Source: Chloroflexota bacterium (lineage in GTDB: Bacteria; Chloroflexota; Limnocylindria; P2-11E). Taken from it: a stretch of DNA of 38,238 bases. Both the position numbers and the translations under genes were made by a program. Positions 1 to 8,557 of the stretch are shown in pieces; the stretch's first letter is position 1, and each line of letters opens with the position of its first letter. The notes below the pieces were generated by a model. That model was not told where the DNA came from and made no database searches. It saw only the letters and a program-made list of their open reading frames with translations. The DNA is taken from NCBI GenBank assembly GCA_016183435.1, contig JACPEQ010000034.1, positions 1-38,238 on the forward strand, in the 5' to 3' direction.

Positions 1-2634
1 GGCGTCGTCCGGATGGAGAACCAGGCCCGGATATGACACTCCGCCACGGTCCCCGGTCTGGGGGTCTCGTTCGGACGGGGTGGCTCGACGACCTTCCTGC
101 AGGACATGGCCAACAGCGACTGGATCATCTTCATGGGCTCGAACATGGCCGAGTGCCATCCGGTCGGCTTCAAGTGGCCGATGAAGGCCAAGGCGAGGGG
201 CGCGACGCTCATCCACGTCGACCCGCGCTTCACGCGCACGAGCGCCATGTGCGACCTCTACGTGCCCATCCGCGCGGGCACCGACATCGTCTTCCTCGGC
301 GGGTTGATCAACTACATCATCGAGAACAAGAAGTACTTCCTCGAGTACATGATCAACTACACGAACGCCGCCACGCTCATCAACGCCAACTTCAAGGACA
401 CCGAGGACAACGACGGGTTCTTCTCGGGCTACAACGCGCAGACCCGCACCTACGACAACTCGACCTGGCAGTACCAGCGCAAGCCCGCGCCCGCGCGGAA
501 GCCTGAGGCACCGGCGGGCCCTCCGGGGCAGAGCCTCAAGGGCGCGAACATCGCGGAGCTGATCGCGAACCGGATCCCGGGCCAGCCGCTCGAGGACCGC
601 ACGCTCAACAGCCCGAACACGGTCCTGAGCATCCTCACGCGGCACTACGCCCGCTACACACCGGAGATGGTCGAGCGGATCACCGGCACGCCGAAGGAGC
701 TCTTCCTGAAGGTCGCGCAGATCATCACCGAGAACTCTGGCAGGGACAAGACCGGCGTATTCACCTACGCGGTCGGCTGGACGCAGCACACCACAGGCGT
801 CCAGCTCATCCGCACCGCCGGCCTCATCCAGCTCCTGCTGGGCAACATCGGGCGCCCCGGTGGCGGCATCAAGGCGCTGCGCGGTCACGCGCAGGTGCAG
901 GGCGCGACCGACATCTCGACCCTGTACAACGCGCATCCGGGCTACCTGAACACGCCGAGCGCGCGCCGGAACCACGACACCCTGCGCGACTACATCCTCA
1001 CCGAGACCGAGCCGACGTCCTTCTGGTCGAACCGGCCCGCGTACTTCATCAGCCAGATGAAGGCCTGGTTCGGCGACGCCGCGACGGCGGACAACGACTA
1101 CGGCTACGACTGGCTGCCGAAGATCACCGGCGACCACAGCCACCTCCCGAACTTCGTGGAGATGTCGGAGGGCAAGATCAAGGGGATGATCCTCACCGGG
1201 CAGAACCCGGCGACGAGCATCAACTCGACCTTCCAGCGCGGGGCGATGCGGAAGCTCGAGTGGCTCGTCGTGCTCGACCTCTACGAGACCGAGTCGGCGG
1301 CCTTCTGGAAGAAGATCGCGGGATCCACGCCCGAAGACGTCAAGACCGAGGTCTTCTTCATGCCGTCGGCGCATATCGCCGAGAAGGACGGGTCGATGAC
1401 GCAGACCTCCCGGATGATCCAGTGGCACGACAAGGCCGCGGACCCGCCGGGCCAGGCGCGCAGCGACCTGTACTTCTGGTACGCGCTCGGCAAGCGGCTG
1501 AAGGCGAAGTACGCGAGCTCGACGAACAAGCGCGACCTCGCCATCAAGAACATGACGCTGGACTACGACCCCACGCCGGCCGAGGTCGCGGAGTGGAAGC
1601 ACAAGGACGAGCCCTCCGCCTTCAAGATCCTGCGCGAGATCAACGGCTACGACGTGAAGACGGGCAACGTGCTGAACAGCTTCGCGAGCCTCACCGCCGA
1701 CGGCAACACCGCCGCGGGCGCGTGGATCTACACCGGCGTGCTCCAGCTCGTCAGCGGGCAGACCGTCAACCGCGGCCGGATGCTGCCGGGCAAGAACGAC
1801 GGCTGGGTCAGCCCGAACTGGGGCTGGGCGTGGCCGGCGAACCGCAAGCAGCTCTACAACCGCGCCTCGGCCGACCCGGACGGCGACCCGTGGTCGGAGC
1901 GCAAGAAGTTCACGTACTGGGACGCGACCGCCAAGACCTGGAAGAACGACTCGGGTGACGGCATCGACTTCGCGCCCACCAAGGCGCCGGGCACCGCCGC
2001 CAACCCGACGGGTACCGGCATCGCGTTCCACAGCGGACGCGATCCATTCCTGCTCAAGACCGACGGGAAGGGCTGGCTGTTCGCGCCGGCCGGCACGGTC
2101 GACGGGCCGCTCCCGACGCACTACGAGCCGTGGGAGTCACCGGTCAAGAACGCGCTGTACAAGCAGGACCGCAACCCCATCGCGAAGATCTGGGACGTGA
2201 AGGGGAACAAGTACAACGAGTTCGGCGGCGTGCAGTTCCCGCACGTCATCACGACGTACCGCCTCACCGAGCACCACCTCTCCGGCGCGATGACGCGCTG
2301 GCTGCCCTGGCTCGCCGAGCTCATGCCCGACCTGTTCGTCGAGATCCCGCCGGAGCTCGCGGAGGAGAAGGGCATCAAGAACGGCGACTACGTCACCGTG
2401 ACGACGGAGCGCGGCGCCACCGAGGCCCGCGCGCTCGTCACGCGGCGGCTGCGGCCGTTCAAGATCGACGGCAAGACCGTCCACCAGATCGGGATGCCGT
2501 GGCACTGGGGCTACATGGGCATCGCCACGGGCGACGTCACGAACAACATCACGTCGCTCGTCGCCGACCCGAACGTCACCATCCACGAGGCCAAAGCGTT
2601 CACCGCGGACATCAGGAAGGGGAGGGCACGGTGA
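1..2634 (+). CDS. fdhA: Formate dehydrogenase alpha (molybdopterin) subunit, selenoprotein; 5' end truncated by the window
   Basis: Frame 1 reads VVRMENQARI-U(TGA 34-36)-HSATVPGLGVSFGRGGSTTFLQDMANSDWIIFMGSNMAECHPVGFKWPMKAK, matching the FdnG/FdoG-type NQARV-U-HGPT...FGRG...GGNAAEAHPVGF region; the frame then stays open to 2634. Confidence 0.93.
34..70 (+). promoter_or_regulatory. Sec UGA codon plus bacterial SECIS-like hairpin
   Basis: TGA at 34-36; 18 nt later, CCCC(51-54)-GGTCT(55-59)-GGGG(60-63) forms a stem with a GGUCU apical loop, the same loop and spacing I recall for E. coli fdhF. Confidence 0.82.
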
Positions 2635-3530
2635 TGACGGCCAATGCGAAGGGCATGTTCGTCGACACGACCCTCTGCACGGGATGCAAGGCCTGCCAGG
2701 TCGCCTGCAAGCAGTGGAACGAGCTGCCGATGGAGGACGAGGCCGCGGTCCGCGAGCACCGGGCCTTCCTGGCGACCTCGTACGACAACACGGGACATCT
2801 GAGCTCGACGAACTGGAGGCACGTGAAGTTCATCGAGCAGTTCAGCGAGGACCGCACCGACGCGCGCTGGCTGATGATGAGCGACTCGTGCAAGCACTGT
2901 GAGCAGGCCGGCTGCCTCGAGGTCTGCCCGACCGGCGCGCTCTATCGGACACAGTTCGGGAGCGTCGACATCCACCAGGACGTCTGCATCGGCTGCCGCT
3001 ACTGCGTCGGCGCGTGCCCGTTCGGTGTGATCGACTACAACGGCCGTACCGGCCGCGTGAACAAGTGCATCCTCTGCCAGGACCGGATGGAGACCGGCGA
3101 CGGGACGGCATGCGCGAAGTCCTGCCCCACCTCGTCGCTCACCTACGGTCGCGTCGAGGACCTCAAGGCGATGGCCGCGGCGCGGGTGCGCCAGCTCCAC
3201 GCCCAGGGCAAGACCGACGCGTACGTCTACGGCTGGGACCTCGGCAACAGCGGCGTCATCACACAAGGCCCGAACAAGGGGCAGGTCGTGAAGGACATGG
3301 AGGTGGTCGGCGGGCTCAACGTCTTCTACCTCCTCATGGACCAGCCCTCGGTGTACGGGCTGCCGAGCGCGCCGCAGCTCCCGCAGCGCAACATGACCCC
3401 CTCCGCGGGTGTGGCGCTCATCTCGGCCGCGGTCCTCGGGGTCACCGGTCTCGCGGCGTTCCGCCGGCGGCGCATGGAACCCGCTATGCGGGGGGCAAGC
3501 CCCCCGCAAGCCCCCCAGGCGGTCTCGTAA
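2634..3530 (+). CDS. fdhB: Formate dehydrogenase iron-sulfur (beta) subunit with C-terminal TM segment
   Basis: Four ferredoxin-type Cys clusters (CTGCKACQVACKQW, CKHCEQAGCLEVCP, CIGCRYCVGACPFG, CILCQDRM); ATG overlaps the end of fdhA. Confidence 0.92.
   Translation: MTANAKGMFVDTTLCTGCKACQVACKQWNELPMEDEAAVREHRAFLATSYDNTGHLSSTNWRHVKFIEQFSEDRTDARWLMMSDSCKHCEQAGCLEVCPTGALYRTQFGSVDIHQDVCIGCRYCVGACPFGVIDYNGRTGRVNKCILCQDRMETGDGTACAKSCPTSSLTYGRVEDLKAMAAARVRQLHAQGKTDAYVYGWDLGNSGVITQGPNKGQVVKDMEVVGGLNVFYLLMDQPSVYGLPSAPQLPQRNMTPSAGVALISAAVLGVTGLAAFRRRRMEPAMRGASPPQAPQAVS
3488..3507. repeat. Perfect 9-bp inverted repeat GCGGGGGGC-AA-GCCCCCCGC at the 3' end of fdhB
   Basis: 3488-3496 is the reverse complement of 3499-3507; followed by a further AAGCCCCCC copy. 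Confidence 0.85.
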
Positions 3531-3542
3531 GGAGGCGATGAG

Positions 3543-4481
3543 ATGCCCACGTACGTCATCGAGCCCCACTGGGCCAACTGGATGCTCTCGCTGGAGATGT
3601 TCGTCGCGGGCCTCGCCGCCGGCATCTTCTTCTTCATCGCGCTCGCGAACACCACCGGCCGCAAGGAGGACCGCGAGGTCGGCGCGATCCTGGGGTTCTT
3701 CCCGGCGCCGCTCATGCTCATCGCGGCGATCCTCCTCACGGTCGACCTCGGCGAGCCCACCCGCTTCCTCAACCTGATCTTCACGAACCCGGCCGCGGCG
3801 GAGCGGCCGGGTCCCTTCTTCCTCAACCCGAGCTCGCCCATGAACTACGGGACCTACGTGATCCTGGTCTTCGGCGCGCTCACGGTCATCCCGTTCCTCG
3901 ACGCGCTCCGGCACACCGGCCGCCTGCCGTTCGGTCACGGGATCGTCGAGCGGCTCGCGCACGACCCGGTCGGGATGTTCATCTGCGCCGTGTTCGCGCT
4001 CGCCACGGGCTCGTACAGCGGCGTCCTCCTGAACGTCACGAACCAGCCGGTCTGGTCCGACACCTACATCCAGGGCGGCCTCTACGTCGTCTTCAGCGCG
4101 CTCGGCGGCTTCGCGGCCGCCGGCATCGCCGCCGATCGGATGCGGGCACGCGAGACGGCGGGCGCCGTCCGCACCGGGCTCATGGGGATCACGCTCCTCG
4201 CGGGCGTCCTCGTCGCGGTGTTCGTGGCGAACCTCGTCGCGCTCGGGGTGGCCCAGCCGCTCATCGGCACGACGACCGCCTTCGTCGCCCCCGCGTTCTG
4301 GATCGGGGCGGTCGGGCTCGCGATCCTCTACCCGCTCGTCGTCACGACCACCGGTATCCGGCTGCAGCTCGCTCGTGTGAACGTGTCGAGCCTCGCCGTC
4401 GTCGGCACGCTCGCCCTGCTCGGCGTCTTCGCGTTCCGCTGGTCGATCCTGCACTCCGCGCTCGCGGCAGTGGCTCACTAG
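3543..4481 (+). CDS. nrfD: NrfD/PsrC-like polytopic membrane subunit
   Basis: Polytopic hydrophobic protein (EPHWANWMLSLEMFVAGLAAG...) in the fdh operon; AAGGAGG-type SD upstream. Confidence 0.85.
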   Translation: MPTYVIEPHWANWMLSLEMFVAGLAAGIFFFIALANTTGRKEDREVGAILGFFPAPLMLIAAILLTVDLGEPTRFLNLIFTNPAAAERPGPFFLNPSSPMNYGTYVILVFGALTVIPFLDALRHTGRLPFGHGIVERLAHDPVGMFICAVFALATGSYSGVLLNVTNQPVWSDTYIQGGLYVVFSALGGFAAAGIAADRMRARETAGAVRTGLMGITLLAGVLVAVFVANLVALGVAQPLIGTTTAFVAPAFWIGAVGLAILYPLVVTTTGIRLQLARVNVSSLAVVGTLALLGVFAFRWSILHSALAAVAH

Positions 4482-5408
4482 ACTCGCCGCACGCCTACAT
4501 CGCTCGAGATCGACGAGGCCCGCGCCCGCTGGCGGGAGCTCGCCAAGGCGGACGCGGGCCTCGGTCCGATCGCGGCATTCCACGACGAGCGCCTCGCGGA
4601 CCTCGCGCGGAGCGACGCGCCTGACGTATCGGTCGACATCGCCGCGGAGATCGCGGCGAGCGCAATCCGCGAGGGCACACCGCTCCTCCAGGCCGGGCGG
4701 CTCGCCATCGATCCGGCGGACGTGCTCGAGGAGACGCACCGCGCCGCTCGCAACCTCGCCGAGACGACCGAGCTCGGATCGCCCGGGCAGCGCACCGCCG
4801 AGATCCTCGCGACGGCGCCGCTGGACGTCGGGCCGCTCCTCGGTCCCGTGCTCGACGGCGACCGCGCGGCGCTCGAGCGCGAGGCCGTCCGCCTGCAGCT
4901 CGAGGCCGGTCCGCTCGCGCAGATCCTCGATCTCGCGCTCCAGCCGTTCCTGTGGGAGGCGGCCGCGCAGCTGGCGAAGCTCACGGACCTCGACCGCTGG
5001 GACCGCGGCTACTGCCCGGTCTGCGGCGCGTGGCCCGGGCTCGCCGGGCTCGTCGGGCCCGAGAAGCGCCGGGTGCTGCGCTGCGTGCGCTGCGCCGCGG
5101 CATGGTCGTGGGGCGTCCTGCTCTGCCCGTACTGCGGCAACGACGATCACCGGCGCCTGCGGGTCCTGCTCGAAGAGGGAACATCAGAGCGCATCGACGT
5201 CTGCGAGGAATGCCATGGGTACGTGAAGGCGGTCTCGGCCTACACATCCGTGTCGGCCGCCCAGCTCATCGCGGAGGACGTCGCGACCGCCGACCTCGAC
5301 GTCATCGCGACCGACGGGGGGTACAAGCGACCGGGCGACGTCGACGTCGCCACGGCCGGCGTCCCCCGCTCGTCGCGCCAGCCGCGCCCGGAGGGCGCCC
5401 CCAGCTAG
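4482..5408 (+). CDS. fdhE: Formate dehydrogenase accessory protein FdhE; start codon unresolved
   Basis: CxxC motifs [34 protein letters not shown] typical of FdhE; reading frame open from just after the nrfD TAG, first GTG only at 4722. Confidence 0.85.
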   Translation, partial: TRRTPTSLEIDEARARWRELAKADAGLGPIAAFHDERLADLARSDAPDVSVDIAAEIAASAIREGTPLLQAGRLAIDPADVLEETHRAARNLAETTELGSPGQRTAEILATAPLDVGPLLGPVLDGDRAALEREAVRLQLEAGPLAQILDLALQPFLWEAAAQLAKLTDLDRWDRGYCPVCGAWPGLAGLVGPEKRRVLRCVRCAAAWSWGVLLCPYCGNDDHRRLRVLLEEGTSERIDVCEECHGYVKAVSAYTSVSAAQLIAEDVATADLDVIATDGGYKRPGDVDVATAGVPRSSRQPRPEGAPS

Positions 5409-6518
5409 GTCCGGGGACCAGCGGCGCGGGCGCCGTCCGAGGTGCTGAGCGCCGCCTCGATGAAGGGATCGATGTCTCCGTCGAGAACGCGCTGGGTGTC
5501 GCCGACCTCGACTCCTGTGCGGTGGTCCTTCACCAGGGTGTACGGATGCAGCACGTACGAGCGGATCTGGCTGCCCCAGTCCGCCGCGCGCATCTGACCG
5601 CGCAGCTTGGCCTGCTCCTCCTCCTGCTCGAGGATGCGGCGCTCCAGGAGCTTCGCGCGCAGCATCTTCATCGCCGTCTCGCGGTTCTGCAGCTGCGAGC
5701 GCTCGTTCTGGCACGCCGCGACGATCCCCGTCGGCAGGTGTGTGATGCGCACCGCCGTCTCGACCTTGTTCACGTTCTGCCCACCGGCCCCCGCGCTCCG
5801 GTAGGTGTCGAACTTGATGTCGTCCGGCCGGATCTCGACCTCGGTCTCGGTCTCGACCGTCGGCATCGGGTCGACGAGCGCGAAGGACGTCTGCCTGCGT
5901 CGTTGGAAATCGAAGGGCGAGATCCGCACGAGCCGGTGCGTGCCGCGCTCCGTCCGCAGGTAGCCGTAGGCGTACGGGCCCTCGATCGACATGGCCACGC
6001 TCTTGAGGCCCGCCTCCTCGCCCGGCGTCTGGTCGAGGATCTGCGCCCGGAACCCGCGGCGCTCGGCCCACCGCAGGTACATGCGCATGAGCATCTCGGT
6101 CCAGTCGGCGGCGTCCGTGCCACCGACGCCGGCGGAGATGGTGAGGACCGCGTCGCGCGCGTCGTACGGTCCGGAGAGCTGCGCTTCGAGCGCGGCCGTG
6201 GCGACGCTCTCCTCGAGATCGGCCAGATCCTTCTCGAGATCGCGGGCGATCGCGGCGTCCTCGGCCGCGAGCGGGGCGAGCTCGAGCAGGTCCGCGGCGC
6301 GCTTGCGGTACCCGTCCCAGCGCGCGACGCGCCCGCGCACGAGGTCGAGGCGCTTCAGGGTGGCGAGGGCGCGGTCGCGGTCGGACCAGAGGTCGGGCCT
6401 GGAGGCCTCGGCGTCTAGCCGCTCGACCTCGTTGCGGAGGGCAGCGATGTCAAAGGAACACCGCCATTCGGTCGATCCGCTCCCGGAGAGCGGCGAGGGC
6501 GTCGAGGTCGAAAGCCAC
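5405..6518 (-). CDS. prfB: Peptide chain release factor 2, with +1 programmed frameshift
   Basis: [23 protein letters not shown] (GGQ) motif and WAERRGF; the N-terminal ORF from GTG 6518 ([22 protein letters not shown]) ends in CTT TGA C, and a +1 shift joins it in frame to [24 protein letters not shown]... Confidence 0.95.
6449..6455 (-). other. prfB +1 frameshift site CTT-TGA-C
   Basis: Minus strand reads GTG TTC CTT TGA C ATC GCT; skipping one T gives GAC at 6451-6449, in frame with ORF 6340..5405. Confidence 0.93.
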
Positions 6519-6523
6519 GGGCG

Positions 6524-6724
6524 CTAGCGCTTGTTGCGCTGACGGTCGAAGGTGGTCGTCACCGGGGTGACGACGGGTGCCAGCTTGCCGGCGGAGAACG
6601 AGATGAACGTGACGCAGGGGCAGTAGGTGTTACGCGGGCAGCGCGGGCAGTCGCCATCGCAGTCGAGGGTCGCGCCGTAGCTGCACTTCAAGCAGTTGTC
6701 CTCGCAGACGATCCATTCCTTCAT
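6524..6724 (-). CDS. Small Cys-rich protein (66 aa), two CX3CX2C motifs plus CXC; function unknown
   Basis: MKEWIVCEDNCLKCSYGATLDCDGDCPRCPRNTYCPCVTF...; ends 5 nt before the prfB start. Confidence 0.7.
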   Translation of the reverse strand: MKEWIVCEDNCLKCSYGATLDCDGDCPRCPRNTYCPCVTFISFSAGKLAPVVTPVTTTFDRQRNKR

Positions 6725-6955
6725 CAGGCGCGATCCTCTCTAGCCCTTCGAACGTGCGGAGCCCGCGACGGATAGGCCTCCGGGAACCTGCTCCCCACTC
6801 CCGAGGTGTGCCGCTTTTCGTACGAAGTCTATCGGCGGAAGTGCCCTCTGGGAAGGGTCCGCGGACCGTTCCTTTTCGCTACGGACCCACGTCGGAACGC
6901 CCTCGGCGGGCGTCCGAGCGCTTGCGGTGGCCGCAGGCCGAACACCCGGGCTGTT

Positions 6956-7738
6956 TCACGACGTTCCGCGCCGGGCGCGCCGCCGCAGCAGCCACAGCAG
7001 CGGGAAGGCGATCAGCGCGTACGCCAGCCCCAGCACCTGCGCCTCCTGGAGCCCGGCGAGCACCACCGGGTCCAGGCGGAGGAACGAGCTCACGAAGCGG
7101 CCCGTCCCGTAGACGCCCAGGACGACGAGGTAGGCGCGGCCCTCCGGGGCCCTGCCGCGGGTGCGGCGCCAGTACGCGTAGGCCGCTGCCGCGATGAGGA
7201 GATCGAAGAGCCCGTCGTACACGACGACGGGGTGCACGAAGGCCGTCTGGCCGAGCGTCTCCGGATGCGTGTACCGGACGCACCACGCGAGCCCCGAGCA
7301 CGCCACGGCGTGGTGCTCGCCGTTGATCACGTCGCCGATCCGGCCGACCGCGAGGCCGGTCACGATCCCGATCGCGGCCACGTCGAGCATGAACCCCACG
7401 GGCAGCCGCATCCACCGAGCGGCGACGATCCCGGCGATCGTCGAGCCGATCGGCGCCGCCGTCACCGCGATCCCGCCACCCGCGAGCGTGAAGATCCGCT
7501 CGGGCGAGTCCGCGTACGTCGCCCAGTTGTCGGCCACGTGACCGAGGCGCGCGGTGATGAGCCCGCCGACGAAGACCGCGATCGCGTACGGGTAGACGCG
7601 CTGGTCGCGGATGAGGTGCCGCGAGAGACGGATGGAGATCAGACCCGCGAGAAGAGAGCCGGCGTACGCGAAGATCGAATGCCACGCGATCCGCACCGTC
7701 CCGATCACGAGATCGGGCGCGAAGGGGATCTCGATCAG
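6956..7738 (-). CDS. lgt: Prolipoprotein diacylglyceryl transferase paralogue (downstream copy), apparent CTG start
   Basis: LIEIPFAPDLVIGTVRIAWHSIFAYAG..., GRIGDVINGEHH, multiple TM; CTG 7738-7736 overlaps the upstream TGA. Confidence 0.87.
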   Translation of the reverse strand: MIEIPFAPDLVIGTVRIAWHSIFAYAGSLLAGLISIRLSRHLIRDQRVYPYAIAVFVGGLITARLGHVADNWATYADSPERIFTLAGGGIAVTAAPIGSTIAGIVAARWMRLPVGFMLDVAAIGIVTGLAVGRIGDVINGEHHAVACSGLAWCVRYTHPETLGQTAFVHPVVVYDGLFDLLIAAAAYAYWRRTRGRAPEGRAYLVVLGVYGTGRFVSSFLRLDPVVLAGLQEAQVLGLAYALIAFPLLWLLRRRARRGTS

Positions 7739-8550
7739 GTGGCGGTCTCCCTCCGGAAGCGGCCGAAGGCGCGGCTCAAGATGCCCGCCTGCAGCAGCGC
7801 GAGCGCGGCGATGGCGACGAGGAGCACGGCCACGGCGACGACCTGGTCCTGGCGCAGGCCCGCGATGGGCGTCGGATCGCCGACGCGGAGATAGCCGATG
7901 AGCCACCGCCCGAGCGCGTACGAGACGAGCCAGGTCCAGAAGATCCGTCCTTCGGGCCGGCGCCACGCGAAGCGGCCGAGGAGCCACAGCACGAGACCGA
8001 CCCCGAGGAGGTCCCAGATCATCTCGTAGCCGATCGCGAGATGGACCGGACCGGGCTGCCCGAGGGTGGCGGGGTTCGTGTACCCGACGCAGATCCGCGC
8101 GACCTCGCAGGGCAGGGCGTGGTGCTCTCCGTTGATGATGTCGCCGATGCGACCGACGCCGAAGCCGAGCCCGATGCCGGCGGCGGCGGCGTCGGCGGTG
8201 CCGCCGATGGGGACGTCGCGGCGCCGCAGCGCGACGAGGAACCCGCCCAGAACGCCGCCGATGGCCGCGCCCCACACGGCGATGCCGCCCGTCCAGATCT
8301 GCGGGACCTGCTCGAGGTGCTGCGAGTAGAAGTCCCAGCGGTCGGCGACGTGCAGCATCCGCGCGCCGATGATCCCGCCGAGCACGCCCCAGGTGGCCAC
8401 CGAGTAGCCTGCGTCCTCGCTGACCCGGCCGCGCAACAGCCGGATGGCGAGCCACACGCCCAGGAAGATCCCGACCGCGGTGAAGATGCCATGCCACGCC
8501 AGCGAGATCGGTCCGAGGTGGATCTCGGGGTCGAACGGGATCTCGATCAA
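7735..8550 (-). CDS. lgt: Prolipoprotein diacylglyceryl transferase (upstream copy), TTG start
   Basis: LIEIPFDPEIHLGPISLAWHGIF..., GRIGDIINGEHH; TTG at 8550-8548. Confidence 0.9.
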   Translation of the reverse strand: MIEIPFDPEIHLGPISLAWHGIFTAVGIFLGVWLAIRLLRGRVSEDAGYSVATWGVLGGIIGARMLHVADRWDFYSQHLEQVPQIWTGGIAVWGAAIGGVLGGFLVALRRRDVPIGGTADAAAAGIGLGFGVGRIGDIINGEHHALPCEVARICVGYTNPATLGQPGPVHLAIGYEMIWDLLGVGLVLWLLGRFAWRRPEGRIFWTWLVSYALGRWLIGYLRVGDPTPIAGLRQDQVVAVAVLLVAIAALALLQAGILSRAFGRFRRETAT

Positions 8551-8557
8551 CGAGCCC

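Noticed and set aside
2511-5150. 879-aa minus-strand ORF antisense to fdhA/fdhB/nrfD/fdhE
   Set aside because: Low-complexity R/D/E/A-rich composition typical of antisense frames in GC-rich genes; no motifs.
6879-6960. PGCSACGHRKRSDARR peptide resembling a small zinc ribbon
   Set aside because: Lies in a frame of the ORF 6879..7685 that is antisense-like or out of frame with lgt; no independent start or conservation signal.
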